Source of the DNA: Phymatolithon calcareum
Lineage: Eukaryota > Rhodophyta > Florideophyceae > Hapalidiales
Assembly: GCA_977006965.1 (NCBI GenBank)
Contig: OZ345376.1
Coordinates: 744,001 to 808,000, forward strand
Length of the DNA stretch: 64,000 nucleotides
Reading direction: 5' to 3'
A program made the translations under genes and the position numbers. Below are positions 54,417-63,132 of this stretch, in pieces; within the stretch, counting starts at the first letter, position 1; each line of letters opens with the position of its first letter. Below the pieces are notes generated by a model. The model was given only the letters and a program-made list of their open reading frames with translations, had not been told where the DNA came from and did not search any database.

Positions 54417-57400
54417 TTACTTATGCCGGACATAAAGACAAGGATCATTGGGACTACTTGAGAAGCCGAGCTCGTCGATGAGGAACTTGTCGATCTTGGC
54501 ATGCCACTGTCGCGGTGCTTGCTTCAGGCCGTATAGTGCCTTCAAGAGCTTGCAAACAAGGTCAGGACGCTTGGGATCACGAAATCCAGACGGAACGTCC
54601 ATGTAGATGTCTTCGTCAAGGTCACCATGCAAGAAAGCCGTAACAACATCCATTTGGTATAGTTCCAAATCATGGACAGCAACGGTTGCAAGTAGGATAC
54701 GAAACGAGGTGAACTTTACGACTGGGGCATACGTTTCACCGTAGTCCACCCCATGCACCTGTCGGAACCCTTTCGCAACAATGCGGACTTTAGGGCCTGT
54801 ATCCTTGACCTTGAAGACATACTTGCACGGTAGAACGTTCATGCCAGGCTTGCGAGTGACCAACTTCCAAGTGTTGTTGCGGGTTAGTGACGAGTGTTCA
54901 TTCTCAATGCCCGGAGACCAGAAGTCGACATTTTTAATTGAAGTCGCTTCCTTGAAGGTCAGAGGCACTTGATGAGAAGACAAACCGGTTTCAGATGCAA
55001 GGTTGACGGACTCGAAGGCCAGAATAGCAGTATGCGAGGGAGCGTTCCAGAAGTCAGTGGGTGTTTTTGAGACCCGAGCTGACCTACGCAGAATGGGTTT
55101 GGCGATCATCGGAGATGTTTCGTCAGAACCAGATGGAGATATAAGTTGTTCTCCACCATCTGCTTGCTCACCTTCGTCAATGTCCTTCTCGATGCTGTTA
55201 TCATCTACATCCGAAATGACTTTACCTTCAATCGTATCATCACTCCGTTTGATTTGAGGAGTTTCAAGTGATACATTGGTTTCGGTCTCATCGAATCCGC
55301 AATCCGATTCATTGAATGTCACGTCCCTTGACACAATCACTTTCCGCAAGTCCGCATCCCACAGCTTATACTCTTTTGATGCCAACGAGTATCCCAGCAT
55401 AACCGCCTCACGAGTACGACTGTCGAGTTTCTTCACTTTCTTCTTCAGAATCACGTACCAACACTTGGCGCCAAATACGCGCAAGTGTCCGAAATCTAGA
55501 GGGGAACCCATCCATATGTGATAGGGGGTCGTGTTCGAAGGAAGTCCTCGTGACGTAACTCGGTTGCGCAAATACACAGCAGTTGCCAACGCTTCAGCCC
55601 AGAACTTCTTCTCGATGCCTCTGTGATGGAGCATCGAGCGCACTAAGTTGAGATGTGTGCGGTTCATGCGTTCAGCCACCCCATTTTGCTGCGGGGTGTA
55701 AGCGACTGTGAGCTGTTGATGGATGCCGTGTTCCGCAAGGTATGCCTTGAACCTGTTTGAAAGGTACTCGCCTCCATTGTCGGTCCTAATTGCTTTGAGC
55801 TTTGGTGCTTTCGAGAAGTCCTGTACGTTCAAGTCCTTAAGCTTTCTACCTGTATGGGTTTCAGCGTACTTGTGAAACTTCCGAAAACACTCTAAGCTCT
55901 CCGATTTCTTTCGCATGGTGAATACCGTGGTCCACTTGGAGTGATCATCGATGAATGTGATGAAGTACTGTGATCCTCCAAGGGACGGAATGTCGATAGG
56001 ACCAAGAACGTCTGAATGTACGAGATCGAGAACAGCGGTGGAGCGAGAACTACTGGACTTTGGAATCGGAGCACGATGACCTTTGCCGGCAAGATAACCA
56101 TTACAAGGATGTGTGGACTGTGAGTTGGGAGCAATCTTTACACCTTTCACCACCCCATGGTTTACCATTCCGGTAATTCCAGTGTGGTCAACATGCGCAA
56201 GTCGTTCATGCGAGAGCTGTAGGCTCGCGAAACAGGAAACTTCGTTAACTTTATTTCTATCTGCAAGGTCTAGAGAGTGGAGACTTTTGCGTAAAGTACC
56301 TGTTGCGATAGTGTCATGATGAGCTTTAACATAGCAACGGCTGTTCTTGACCGTTATACCATATCCGTACTCATCCATTTTTGAGACAGACAATAGAGAG
56401 TATCCGAAGTCGGGTATGTGCATAACGTCCTTGAGCTTTCGTTTTAACGATTTGCCGTTCACGTTAAGCGTAATGATGACATCACCTTTTCCAGCGATTG
56501 TGGCCTGTGCTTTGGTTCCCATTTCGACGGTTGAAGACATTTTGGTGTATGAGCAGAAGATTGAACGATCGAACGTCATATGCGATGTACTACCAGAGTC
56601 AATGATCCATGCATTTGACTTCTCGGAAATATCAGAATCGCGCACCTTGACCATCAGGCATACAAAGTCGGAATCGGACATAACTCGAACATGTTCCGAT
56701 TCATCGGTCAGGAATGCAGCTGGTTTCGTTTGCTTTTCATTCCGATTTCTGTATCCTTCAGGAGCAAGGTGTGGAAACTTGGTCCAACATTTCACACTTC
56801 TATGTCCAGATCGATGACAATGTTCACAGTAGTCACGAATTCGTTCTCCATCGCGTCTGGCAGTGAAAAGTGCAGCAGTCTCAGCTTTGACGGTTGATGC
56901 TTCGACACGCATTGACATGCGTTGCTCTTCCTGGAGTAGTCGACTCTTCACAAATTCAAGTGAGAATGATTCGTCTTCATTGCCGAGAGCATCAAGTGCA
57001 CTTATCAAGCTGTCGTAGCGTTCGGGAAGTCCGTTCAATACAGCCATGGCCATTTCTTTATCGTCAATATCGACACCCATTGACTTGAGGGTGGATGCGA
57101 GTTGGCGAATGCGGTTCGTATAGGGCAGTATTTTGTCGTCCTCGAGCATAGTGGCAGTGTAAAACTTGCGTCTAGCGGCCAGTTTGTTCAAAAGAGTGTG
57201 TCGTTCGAAGATATTGAGAATTGACGTCCACATTTCTTTGGCCGTTTCGACATCCTGCACATGCTCGAGATGTTCGTCTGAAAGCGAGAGACCGATAATA
57301 GCCTTTGCTTTATTGTCATTACGACGCCAGAGCTTGAAATCGTCGGAATCTCGTGCCGGTAGATCGTCCTCTATGAACTCGTCGAGTTCGCGGAATGATA

Positions 57401-57485
57401 GTACTTGCTGAATTTTCTGTTTCCAAGCGTGGAAATTGGTCTCATTTAACTTTTCGACCTTCAGCGTTCCTTGGGAGTTGTCCAT
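54417..57485 (-). pseudogene. Copia B gag-protease-integrase-RT polyprotein
   Basis: About 1,020 codons open from the shared gag ATG at 57485 (frame open to 57566). In order: gag (TNFHAWKQKIQQVLSFREL), zinc knuckle CEHCHRSGHRSVKC, protease IIDSGSTSHMTF, integrase zinc domain HERLAHVDHTG ... HPCNGYLAGKG (the last Cys ligand is Tyr), core Asp in VLDLVHSDVLGPIDI, RTDNGGEYLSNRF, NGVAERMNRTHLN, integrase C-terminus KKKVKKLDSRTREAVMLGY, and reverse transcriptase to CLYVRHK. A TAA (54417-54419) replaces Ser just before YVDD. One continuous gag-pol frame is the usual Ty1/copia design. Confidence 0.88.
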
Positions 57486-57562
57486 TTTGCGGAGTGGGGG
57501 TCTTCTATTCTTGTCGAAAATCCGTTCGGGGAATCCACCGCGAGTCGACACAAGGTCAACTA

Positions 57563-58045
57563 TCAAGGCAATCTATCCCTTATAAGAAATTCCTTCGAGT
57601 CGGAATGACCCGAGCCTTGATCGGGGGATGGCTCAATGGCCGTATACCTCTTGTGGCGTTTTGGTACACCTGAACCTGCAGTCTGCAACACGCACTGTAA
57701 GACGATTTGTGGAATCCTGAGGTGGGCCCAACAAGAAAACCGAGGGTAATCAAGCAAGGAGACACAACAGAAACCCTTGTGGTGTTTTGGTAAACCTGAA
57801 CTTGCAGACAGCAACGCGCACTGCAAGACGCTATAACACTTTCTGAACGGGCCTCCCTCAAAGACCAGAGGTAATTGAGCAAGGAACCGAACAAGAAGCT
57901 TGTGAACAAAGGCAGACAAGTCCCCTGGAGCGGGCCTTGCGAGAAAACCGGAGGTAATCAAGCAAGGATGCGCAACCAGGAGAAGATCCGGGGCGAAGGA
58001 TGAGCCCCGGAGACGACGATGATGATGAAGCGCGGTGGTGATCAA
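57563..58045 (-). CDS. Copia B leader frame, 160 codons
   Basis: Longest version of the leader frame. It starts 8 bp after the primer-binding site and ends 78 bp before the gag ATG. It contains SASSGLPKHHKGF and TAGSGVPKRHKRY and the shared end AIEPSPDQGSGHSDSKEF then LIRDRLP. Tandem units at 57650-57704 and 57776-57831. No known domain. Confidence 0.45.
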   Translation of the reverse strand: MITTALHHHRRLRGSSFAPDLLLVAHPCLITSGFLARPAPGDLSAFVHKLLVRFLAQLPLVFEGGPFRKCYSVLQCALLSASSGLPKHHKGFCCVSLLDYPRFSCWAHLRIPQIVLQCVLQTAGSGVPKRHKRYTAIEPSPDQGSGHSDSKEFLIRDRLP

Positions 58046-58052
58046 GCGCTGA

Positions 58053-58066
58053 CTGGGCCCATAACC
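58053..58066 (-). other. Copia B primer-binding site
   Basis: GGTTATGGGCCCAG on the minus strand next to the 5' LTR. Confidence 0.9.
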
Positions 58067-58512
58067 TGTTGTTGGAGGTTAGGGAGGAGATGAGGTGAAG
58101 GAAAAAGTTTGGTTGGAGTGAATTGGTTGAGTAGAAGATGAGTTGTGTGTGAATGAGTTCCTTGGTTTATTCACTTGGCGGACCACACAGTTCAAGACTA
58201 TATAGACCTGAGAACACAACCAGACTTGATCAAAACCCTAATTGACGACAGAGACACACTAACCCTAAACAAATTTGTCATACTATCATATGACACGTGT
58301 ACCATGAAAAAATCAAAAATCATTTACTCAGTGAGGGGAGTATGATTATCGTACTCTTATCATACTTTAACACGTATCACTGCCAATCTTCTTGATCCAA
58401 AGTTCTGAGACACTTTGACATTCGACTTGACACGTGTACAGGTGTACCGATATCATACCTTGATATTGAAATGTGTTTGCCACTAGAGCTCCAAGCAATC
58501 ACACTTCCAACA
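58067..58512 (-). repeat. Copia B 5' LTR
   Basis: 446 bp, TGTTGGAAGTGTGATTGC...CCTCCAACAACA on the minus strand. TATATAGTCTTG and AATAAACC landmarks; three or more ACACGTG-type words. Confidence 0.9.
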
Positions 58513-58517
58513 ACTAT

Positions 58518-59649
58518 CATTCCGCGAACTTGATGAACACATTGAGGACCATCCACCAGCACGGGACTCGGACGATTTCACTCTCTGGCGTCGAAGTGAC
58601 AACAAGGCAAAGGCTATTGTCGGACTTTCTCTCTCGGATAAACATCTCGAGCATGTGCAAGATGTGAATACGGCCAAGGAAATGTGGCAGTCGATTCTGA
58701 ATATCTTTGAACGACATACTCTACTGAACAAACTGGCCGCTCGCCGCAAGTTCTATACCGCCACAATGCTCGAGGACGAGAAAATACTTTTTTATACGAA
58801 CCGTATTCGTCAGCTCGCATCCACCCTCAAGTCAATGTGTGTTGATATCAACGACAAAGAAATGGCGATGGCTGTACTTAACGGACTTCCAGAAAGGTAC
58901 GATAGCTTAATCAGTGCACTCGATGCTCTTGGCAACGAGGATGAGTCATTCTCTCTGGAATTTGTGAAGAGCAGACTTTTGCAAGAAGAGCAACGCATGT
59001 CTATGAGAGTCGAGGCATCAACCGTCAAATCTGAAACTGCCGCACTGTTCACTGCAAGACGTGATGGAGAACGCATTCGTGACCACTGCGACCGTTGTCA
59101 TCGATCCGGACATAAGAGCCATAAATGTTGGAACAAATTTCCTCACCTTGCTCCAGAGGGTTACAAACGTCGAAATGAAAAGCAAACAAAACCATCTGCA
59201 TTTCTGACTGATGAATCGGTACCCACTCGAGTGATGTCCGATTCCGACTTTGTATGCCTCATGGCCAATGTGCGCAATTCCGACATTCCCGAAAACTCTA
59301 AGTCATGGATCATTGACTCTGGAAGTACATCGCACATGACGTTCGATCGTTCCATCTTCTGCTCGTATACTGAAATGTCGTCAACTGTCGAAATGGGAAC
59401 AAAAGCAAAAGCCACAATTGCAGGCAAAGGTGATGCCATCATTACGCTCAATGTCAATGGGAAGCCGTCGAAATGCAAACTGAAGATGTTATGCACATAC
59501 CGGACTTTGGATACTCTCTACTATCGGTATCGAAAATGGATGAATGAGGATATGGGATTACGTTCAAGAACAGGCGTTGTTATGTTAATGCAAATCATGA
59601 CACGATTGCTACAGGTACACTTCGCAAGAGTCTCTACTCACTTGACCTT
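58518..59649 (+). pseudogene. Copia C gag-protease, remainder
   Basis: Resumes SFRELDEHIEDHPPARD and continues through zinc knuckle CDRCHRSGHKSHKC and protease IIDSGSTSHMTFDRS. A one-base deletion near 59486 (CTGAAGATG, B has an extra G) shifts the frame into MLCTYRTLDTLYYRY. The same deletion is in D. The ATG-initiated part is 58655-59668. Confidence 0.8.
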
Positions 59650-59819
59650 AGGGTTTTCATCAAGTTGATTGAGTTCTCAGGCCTATATAGTCTTGACCTG
59701 AGGTCCGCCAAGTCAATAAACCAAGGAACTCATTTACTCACAACTCATCTTCTCGTCATCCAAATCGTACCAACCAAACTTTTTCTTTCACCTCATCTCA
59801 TCCCTCACCTCCAGCAACA

Positions 59820-59833
59820 GGTTATGGGCCCAG
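59820..59833 (+). other. Copia D primer-binding site
   Basis: GGTTATGGGCCCAG after the partial LTR; opens a 38-codon leader frame from its own ATG. Confidence 0.9.
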
Positions 59834-60063
59834 TCAGCGCTTCAACACCACCGCGCATCATCATCTCCGGGAGTCATCCTTCCTCCCCGATCTTCATCGT
59901 CTTCACCAATTTATCCTGTTTGCGCATCCTTGCTTGACTACCTTTTGTTTTCTTGCACGGCCCGCTTCAGTGATCCGTCTCAGTCATCGTCTCCGATCAT
60001 CCGGTCCGTCTCCTTGCTCATTTACCTCTGGTCTTTGGCAGGGCCCGGTCGGGGATCACAAAG

Positions 60064-60333
60064 CGTCTTGCAGTACGCGTTGCCGGCTGCAGGTTCAGGT
60101 GTACCAAAACACCACAAGGGTCTTTCTGTTGTGTCTCCTTGCTTGATTGCCTTCGGTTTTTGAGTGGGGCCCGCTTCAGAAGATTGCATAACGTCTTGCA
60201 GTACGTGTTGCCGGCTGCAGGTTCAGGTGTACCAAAACGCCACAAGAGGTATACGGCCATCGAGCCATCCCCCGATCAAGGACCGGGTCATTCCGACTCG
60301 AAGGAATTTCTTATAAGGGATAGATTGCCTTGA
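60064..60333 (+). CDS. Copia D leader units and leader frame
   Basis: Two tandem units (60064-60119 and 60191-60248) and the C-terminal half of the leader frame (60139-60333), ending AIEPSPDQGPGHSDSKEF then LIRDRLP, the same end as in A and B. The upstream half is in a different phase here. Confidence 0.4.
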   Translation, partial: RLAVRVAGCRFRCTKTPQGSFCCVSLLDCLRFLSGARFRRLHNVLQYVLPAAGSGVPKRHKRYTAIEPSPDQGPGHSDSKEFLIRDRLP

Positions 60334-60409
60334 TAGTTAACTTCTGTTAACTCGCAGTGGACTCCCCGAACGGATTTTCGACAAGAATAGAAGACCCCCA
60401 CTCCCCAGA

Positions 60410-61466
60410 ATGGACAACTCGCGAGGAACGCTGAAGGTTGAAAAGTTAAATGAAACCAATTTCCACGCTTGGAAACAGAAAATTCAGCTAGTTCTATCAT
60501 TCCGCGAACTCGACGAGTTCATAGAGGACGATCCACCGGCACGGGACTCGGACGATTTCACTATCTGGCGTCGAAGTGACAACAAGGCAAAGGCGATTAT
60601 AGGACTTTCTCTCTCGGACGAACATCTCGAGCATGTGCAAGACGTGAATACGGCCAAGGAAATGTGGCAGTCGATTCTCAATATCTTCGAACGACATACC
60701 CTTCTGAACAAATTGGCTGCTCGTCGCAAGTTCTATACTGCCACTATGCTCGAGGACGAGAAAAAAATGCCCTATACAAACCGGATTCGACAGCTCGCAT
60801 CTACCCTGAAGTCAATGGGTGTCGATATCGCCGACAAAGAAATGGCGATGGCTGTACTTAACGGACTTCCAGAAAGGTACGATAGCTTAATCAGTGCACT
60901 CGATGCTCTTGGCAACGAAGATGAGTCATTCTCTCTGGAATTTGTGAAGAGCAGACTTTTGCAAGAAGAGCAACGCATGTCTATGAGAGTCGAGGCATCA
61001 ACCGTCAAATCTGAAACTGCCGCACTGTTCACTGCAAGACGTGATGGAGAACGCATTCGTGACCACTGCGACCGTTGTCATCGATCCGGACATAAGAGCC
61101 ATAAATGTTGGAACAAATTTCCTCACCTTGCTCCAGAGGGTTACAAACGTCGAAATGAAAAGCAAACAAAACCATCTGCATTTCTGACTGATGAATCGGT
61201 ACCCACTCGAGTGATGTCCGATTCCGACTTTGTATGCCTCATGGCCAATGTGCGCAATTCCGACATTCCCGAAAACTCTAAGTCATGGATCATTGACTCT
61301 GGAAGTACATCGCACATGACGTTCGATCGTTCCATCTTCTGCTCGTATACTGAAATGTCGTCAACTGTCGAAATGGGAACAAAAGCAAAAGCCACAATTG
61401 CAGGCAAAGGTGATGCCATCATTACGCTCAATGTCAATGGGAAGCCGTCGAAATGCAAACTGAAGA
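60410..61466 (+). pseudogene. Copia D gag and protease
   Basis: MDNSRGTLKVEKLNETNFHA start, UBN2-like gag, zinc knuckle CDRCHRSGHKSHKC, protease IIDSGSTSHMTFDRS. Frameshifted near 61466 by the deletion shared with C; the frame then runs to 61756 in the wrong phase. Confidence 0.85.
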
Positions 61467-61629
61467 TGTTATGCACATACCGGACTTTGGATACTCTCTA
61501 CTATCGGTATCGAAAATGGATGAATGAGGATATGGGATTACGTTCAAGAACAGGCGTTGTTATGTTAATGCAAATCATGACACGATTGCTACAGGTACAC
61601 TTCGCAAGAGTCTCTACTCACTTGACCTT

Positions 61630-61957
61630 GCAGATGAATATAAAGTTACCGAAGTTTCCTGTTTCGCTAGCCTCCAGCTTTGGCATGAACGTCTCGCTCA
61701 TGTCCACCCATCTGGTTTCTCTGATATGGTACGTCATGGGGTGGTCAAAGGTGTGAAAATTTCTCCCAGTCCGAACTCAGTGCATCCTTGCAAAGGTTGT
61801 CTCGCCGGCAAAGGTCATCGCGCTCCTATCCCAAAGTCTAGTACTACTCGTTCTGAAGCTGTCCTCAACCTCGTACATTCCGACGTCTTAGGTCCTATCG
61901 ACATTCCATCACTCGGAGGCTCTCGATACTTCATCACATTCATAGATGATCACTCCA
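61630..61957 (+). pseudogene. Copia D integrase start
   Basis: Back in the pol phase: HGVVKGVKISPSPNSVHPC, KGCLAGKGHRAPIP, VLNLVHSDVLGPIDI and YFITFIDDHS, i.e. the zinc domain and first catalytic Asp. It stops at the insertion of E. Confidence 0.8.
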
Positions 61958-62384
61958 TGTTGGAAAAGTGACTGCTTGGATCTCTTGTCGCAGTACACAT
62001 TATCCTATATCATAAGTCACTAACCATTTCTCATATGTTATGATAGAATCAATCCATGTTTTTTCATATTTACTGACAATGTAGCAGTTCAATCAATTTC
62101 TTGATTGATCTTGTCATTGTCAGTAATTCAATCATTTTGTTGATTGAATCAATCACAGTCGACATTTCAATCTTTTAGTTGATTGATTCAATCACAGTTA
62201 GTAGTGCAATGAGCATCAGAAGTCTTATCATACCTCAATCTGAGGCCTATATAAGACCCGGATCTGATGCCACGACTCAAAAAACCAAGGAACATCTCAC
62301 AACCAACCCAACCATCTCAACCATCTCAACCATCTCAACCACCTCAACCATCTCAACCATCAACAACTAAACCTCCATCCAACA
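61958..62384 (+). repeat. Copia E 5' LTR (type III)
   Basis: 427 bp. It carries repeated TTGATTGA/CAATCAA words, TATATAAGACCC near 62248, and an expanded run of five ACCATCTCAA-type decamers (62310-62360) where the solo copy at 49878 has about one, which explains most of the 36-bp length difference. Confidence 0.88.
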
Positions 62385-62398
62385 GGTTATGGGCCCAG
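62385..62398 (+). other. Copia E primer-binding site
   Basis: GGTTATGGGCCCAG directly after the LTR. Confidence 0.9.
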
Positions 62399-62879
62399 AT
62401 AACGCATAATCAACCAGCGCTATCACCTTACCGAGGGGTCCTCCTTCCCTCTCGGTAATTCATTCTCAACCAATATTCATCATCAAAAGGTTTAAAACCC
62501 TGTGGTATCTGCGCCATCCATCGGCCACCCTAAAGCGACTCTGCACAGAGTATAATCTACGAAACAGTCTGACAACATCCGTGCTCTGCTACGTGGTGAA
62601 AGGGATATACGCTTGAGAAATCAAGTAGTCTTCCAAGTATCCACCTGGACGCATCTCGGCTCTGCAGAATTCTGTTGTGTGATTGGAAGGGAATCTGAAA
62701 GACTTGTTGGAGTACGGTTTACCGATTTGAAAGACAGTCTGCCACGCACAGCGCGTGGTCAGTAGGCCCCGTATACTCATCTTCAAGGAAAAGGTCGCAA
62801 TTATAGCCTCACGAAGTACTTGCTCGGTGGGGTGTGCCAACATCAACATTGGAATTTAGGACATTGGAATTGACGGATA
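62399..62879. other. Non-homologous leader segment of E
   Basis: No similarity to the leaders of A-D. A short plus frame (about 62480-62607) contains RHPSATLKRLCTEYNLRNSL, and a minus frame at 62589-62849 (86 codons) has no recognised motif. It could be foreign DNA captured in the leader or a diverged leader. Confidence 0.4.
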
Positions 62880-62937
62880 CGTCTTGGAGTGCGTGTTGTC
62901 GGCTGCAGGTTCAGGTGTACCAAAACGCCACAAGAGG
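62880..62937 (+). repeat. Leader unit of E (single copy)
   Basis: GTCGGCTGCAGGTTCAGGTG then TACCAAAACGCCACAAG; the second unit seen in A-D is absent or lies in the replaced leader. GAGGTAAACGGCCTAGAGCC and a near copy follow at 62933-62985. Confidence 0.75.
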
Positions 62938-63132
62938 TAAACGGCCTAGAGCCAGCCCTATCTTCAAGAGGTATACGGCCTAGAGCCATCCCCAGATCAA
63001 GCTCCGGGTCACATTGACTCGACGCGAATTTCCTATAAGGGATAGATTGCCTTGATAGTTAACTTCTGTTAACTCGCAGTGGACTCCCCGAACGGATCTT
63101 TGACAAGATTTCACGAACCCCCAGTCCAAAAT

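Larger units (their letters stand above)
53121..58512 (-). mobile_element. Copia element B, nearly complete, nested in C
   Basis: Perfect 5-bp target duplications ACTAT at 53116-53120 and 58513-58517. 5' LTR 58067-58512, primer-binding site 58053-58066, leader, long gag-pol frame, and a damaged 3' LTR 53121-53420. The 3' LTR has lost its U3 outer half, and the polypurine tract next to it is also partly deleted. Over the shared 300 bp the LTRs differ at few sites, so B is young. Three in-frame stops interrupt reverse transcriptase-RNase H. Confidence 0.92.
52077..59649 (+). mobile_element. Copia element C, mosaic and interrupted by B
   Basis: 5' LTR 52077-52521, primer-binding site 52522-52535, leader, gag start at 53032. 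The gag is split at 53120 by element B (53121-58512) and resumes at 58518 with the ACTAT duplication on both sides. From 58518 to about 58850 it is A-like; from about 58852 to 59649 it differs from element D at one site only. It ends abruptly at 59649 against half an LTR. It inserted into F after CTTCC (52072-52076); the far end is missing. Confidence 0.8.
59650..61957 (+). mobile_element. Copia element D, truncated at both ends
   Basis: Begins in mid-LTR (59650-59819: AGGGTTTTCATCAAG ... CTCCAGCAAC), then primer-binding site 59820-59833, leader, gag-protease and the start of integrase. It is cut at 61957 by the LTR of E within GATGATCACTCCA. The missing first half of its LTR is replaced by C gag sequence. 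Confidence 0.85.
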
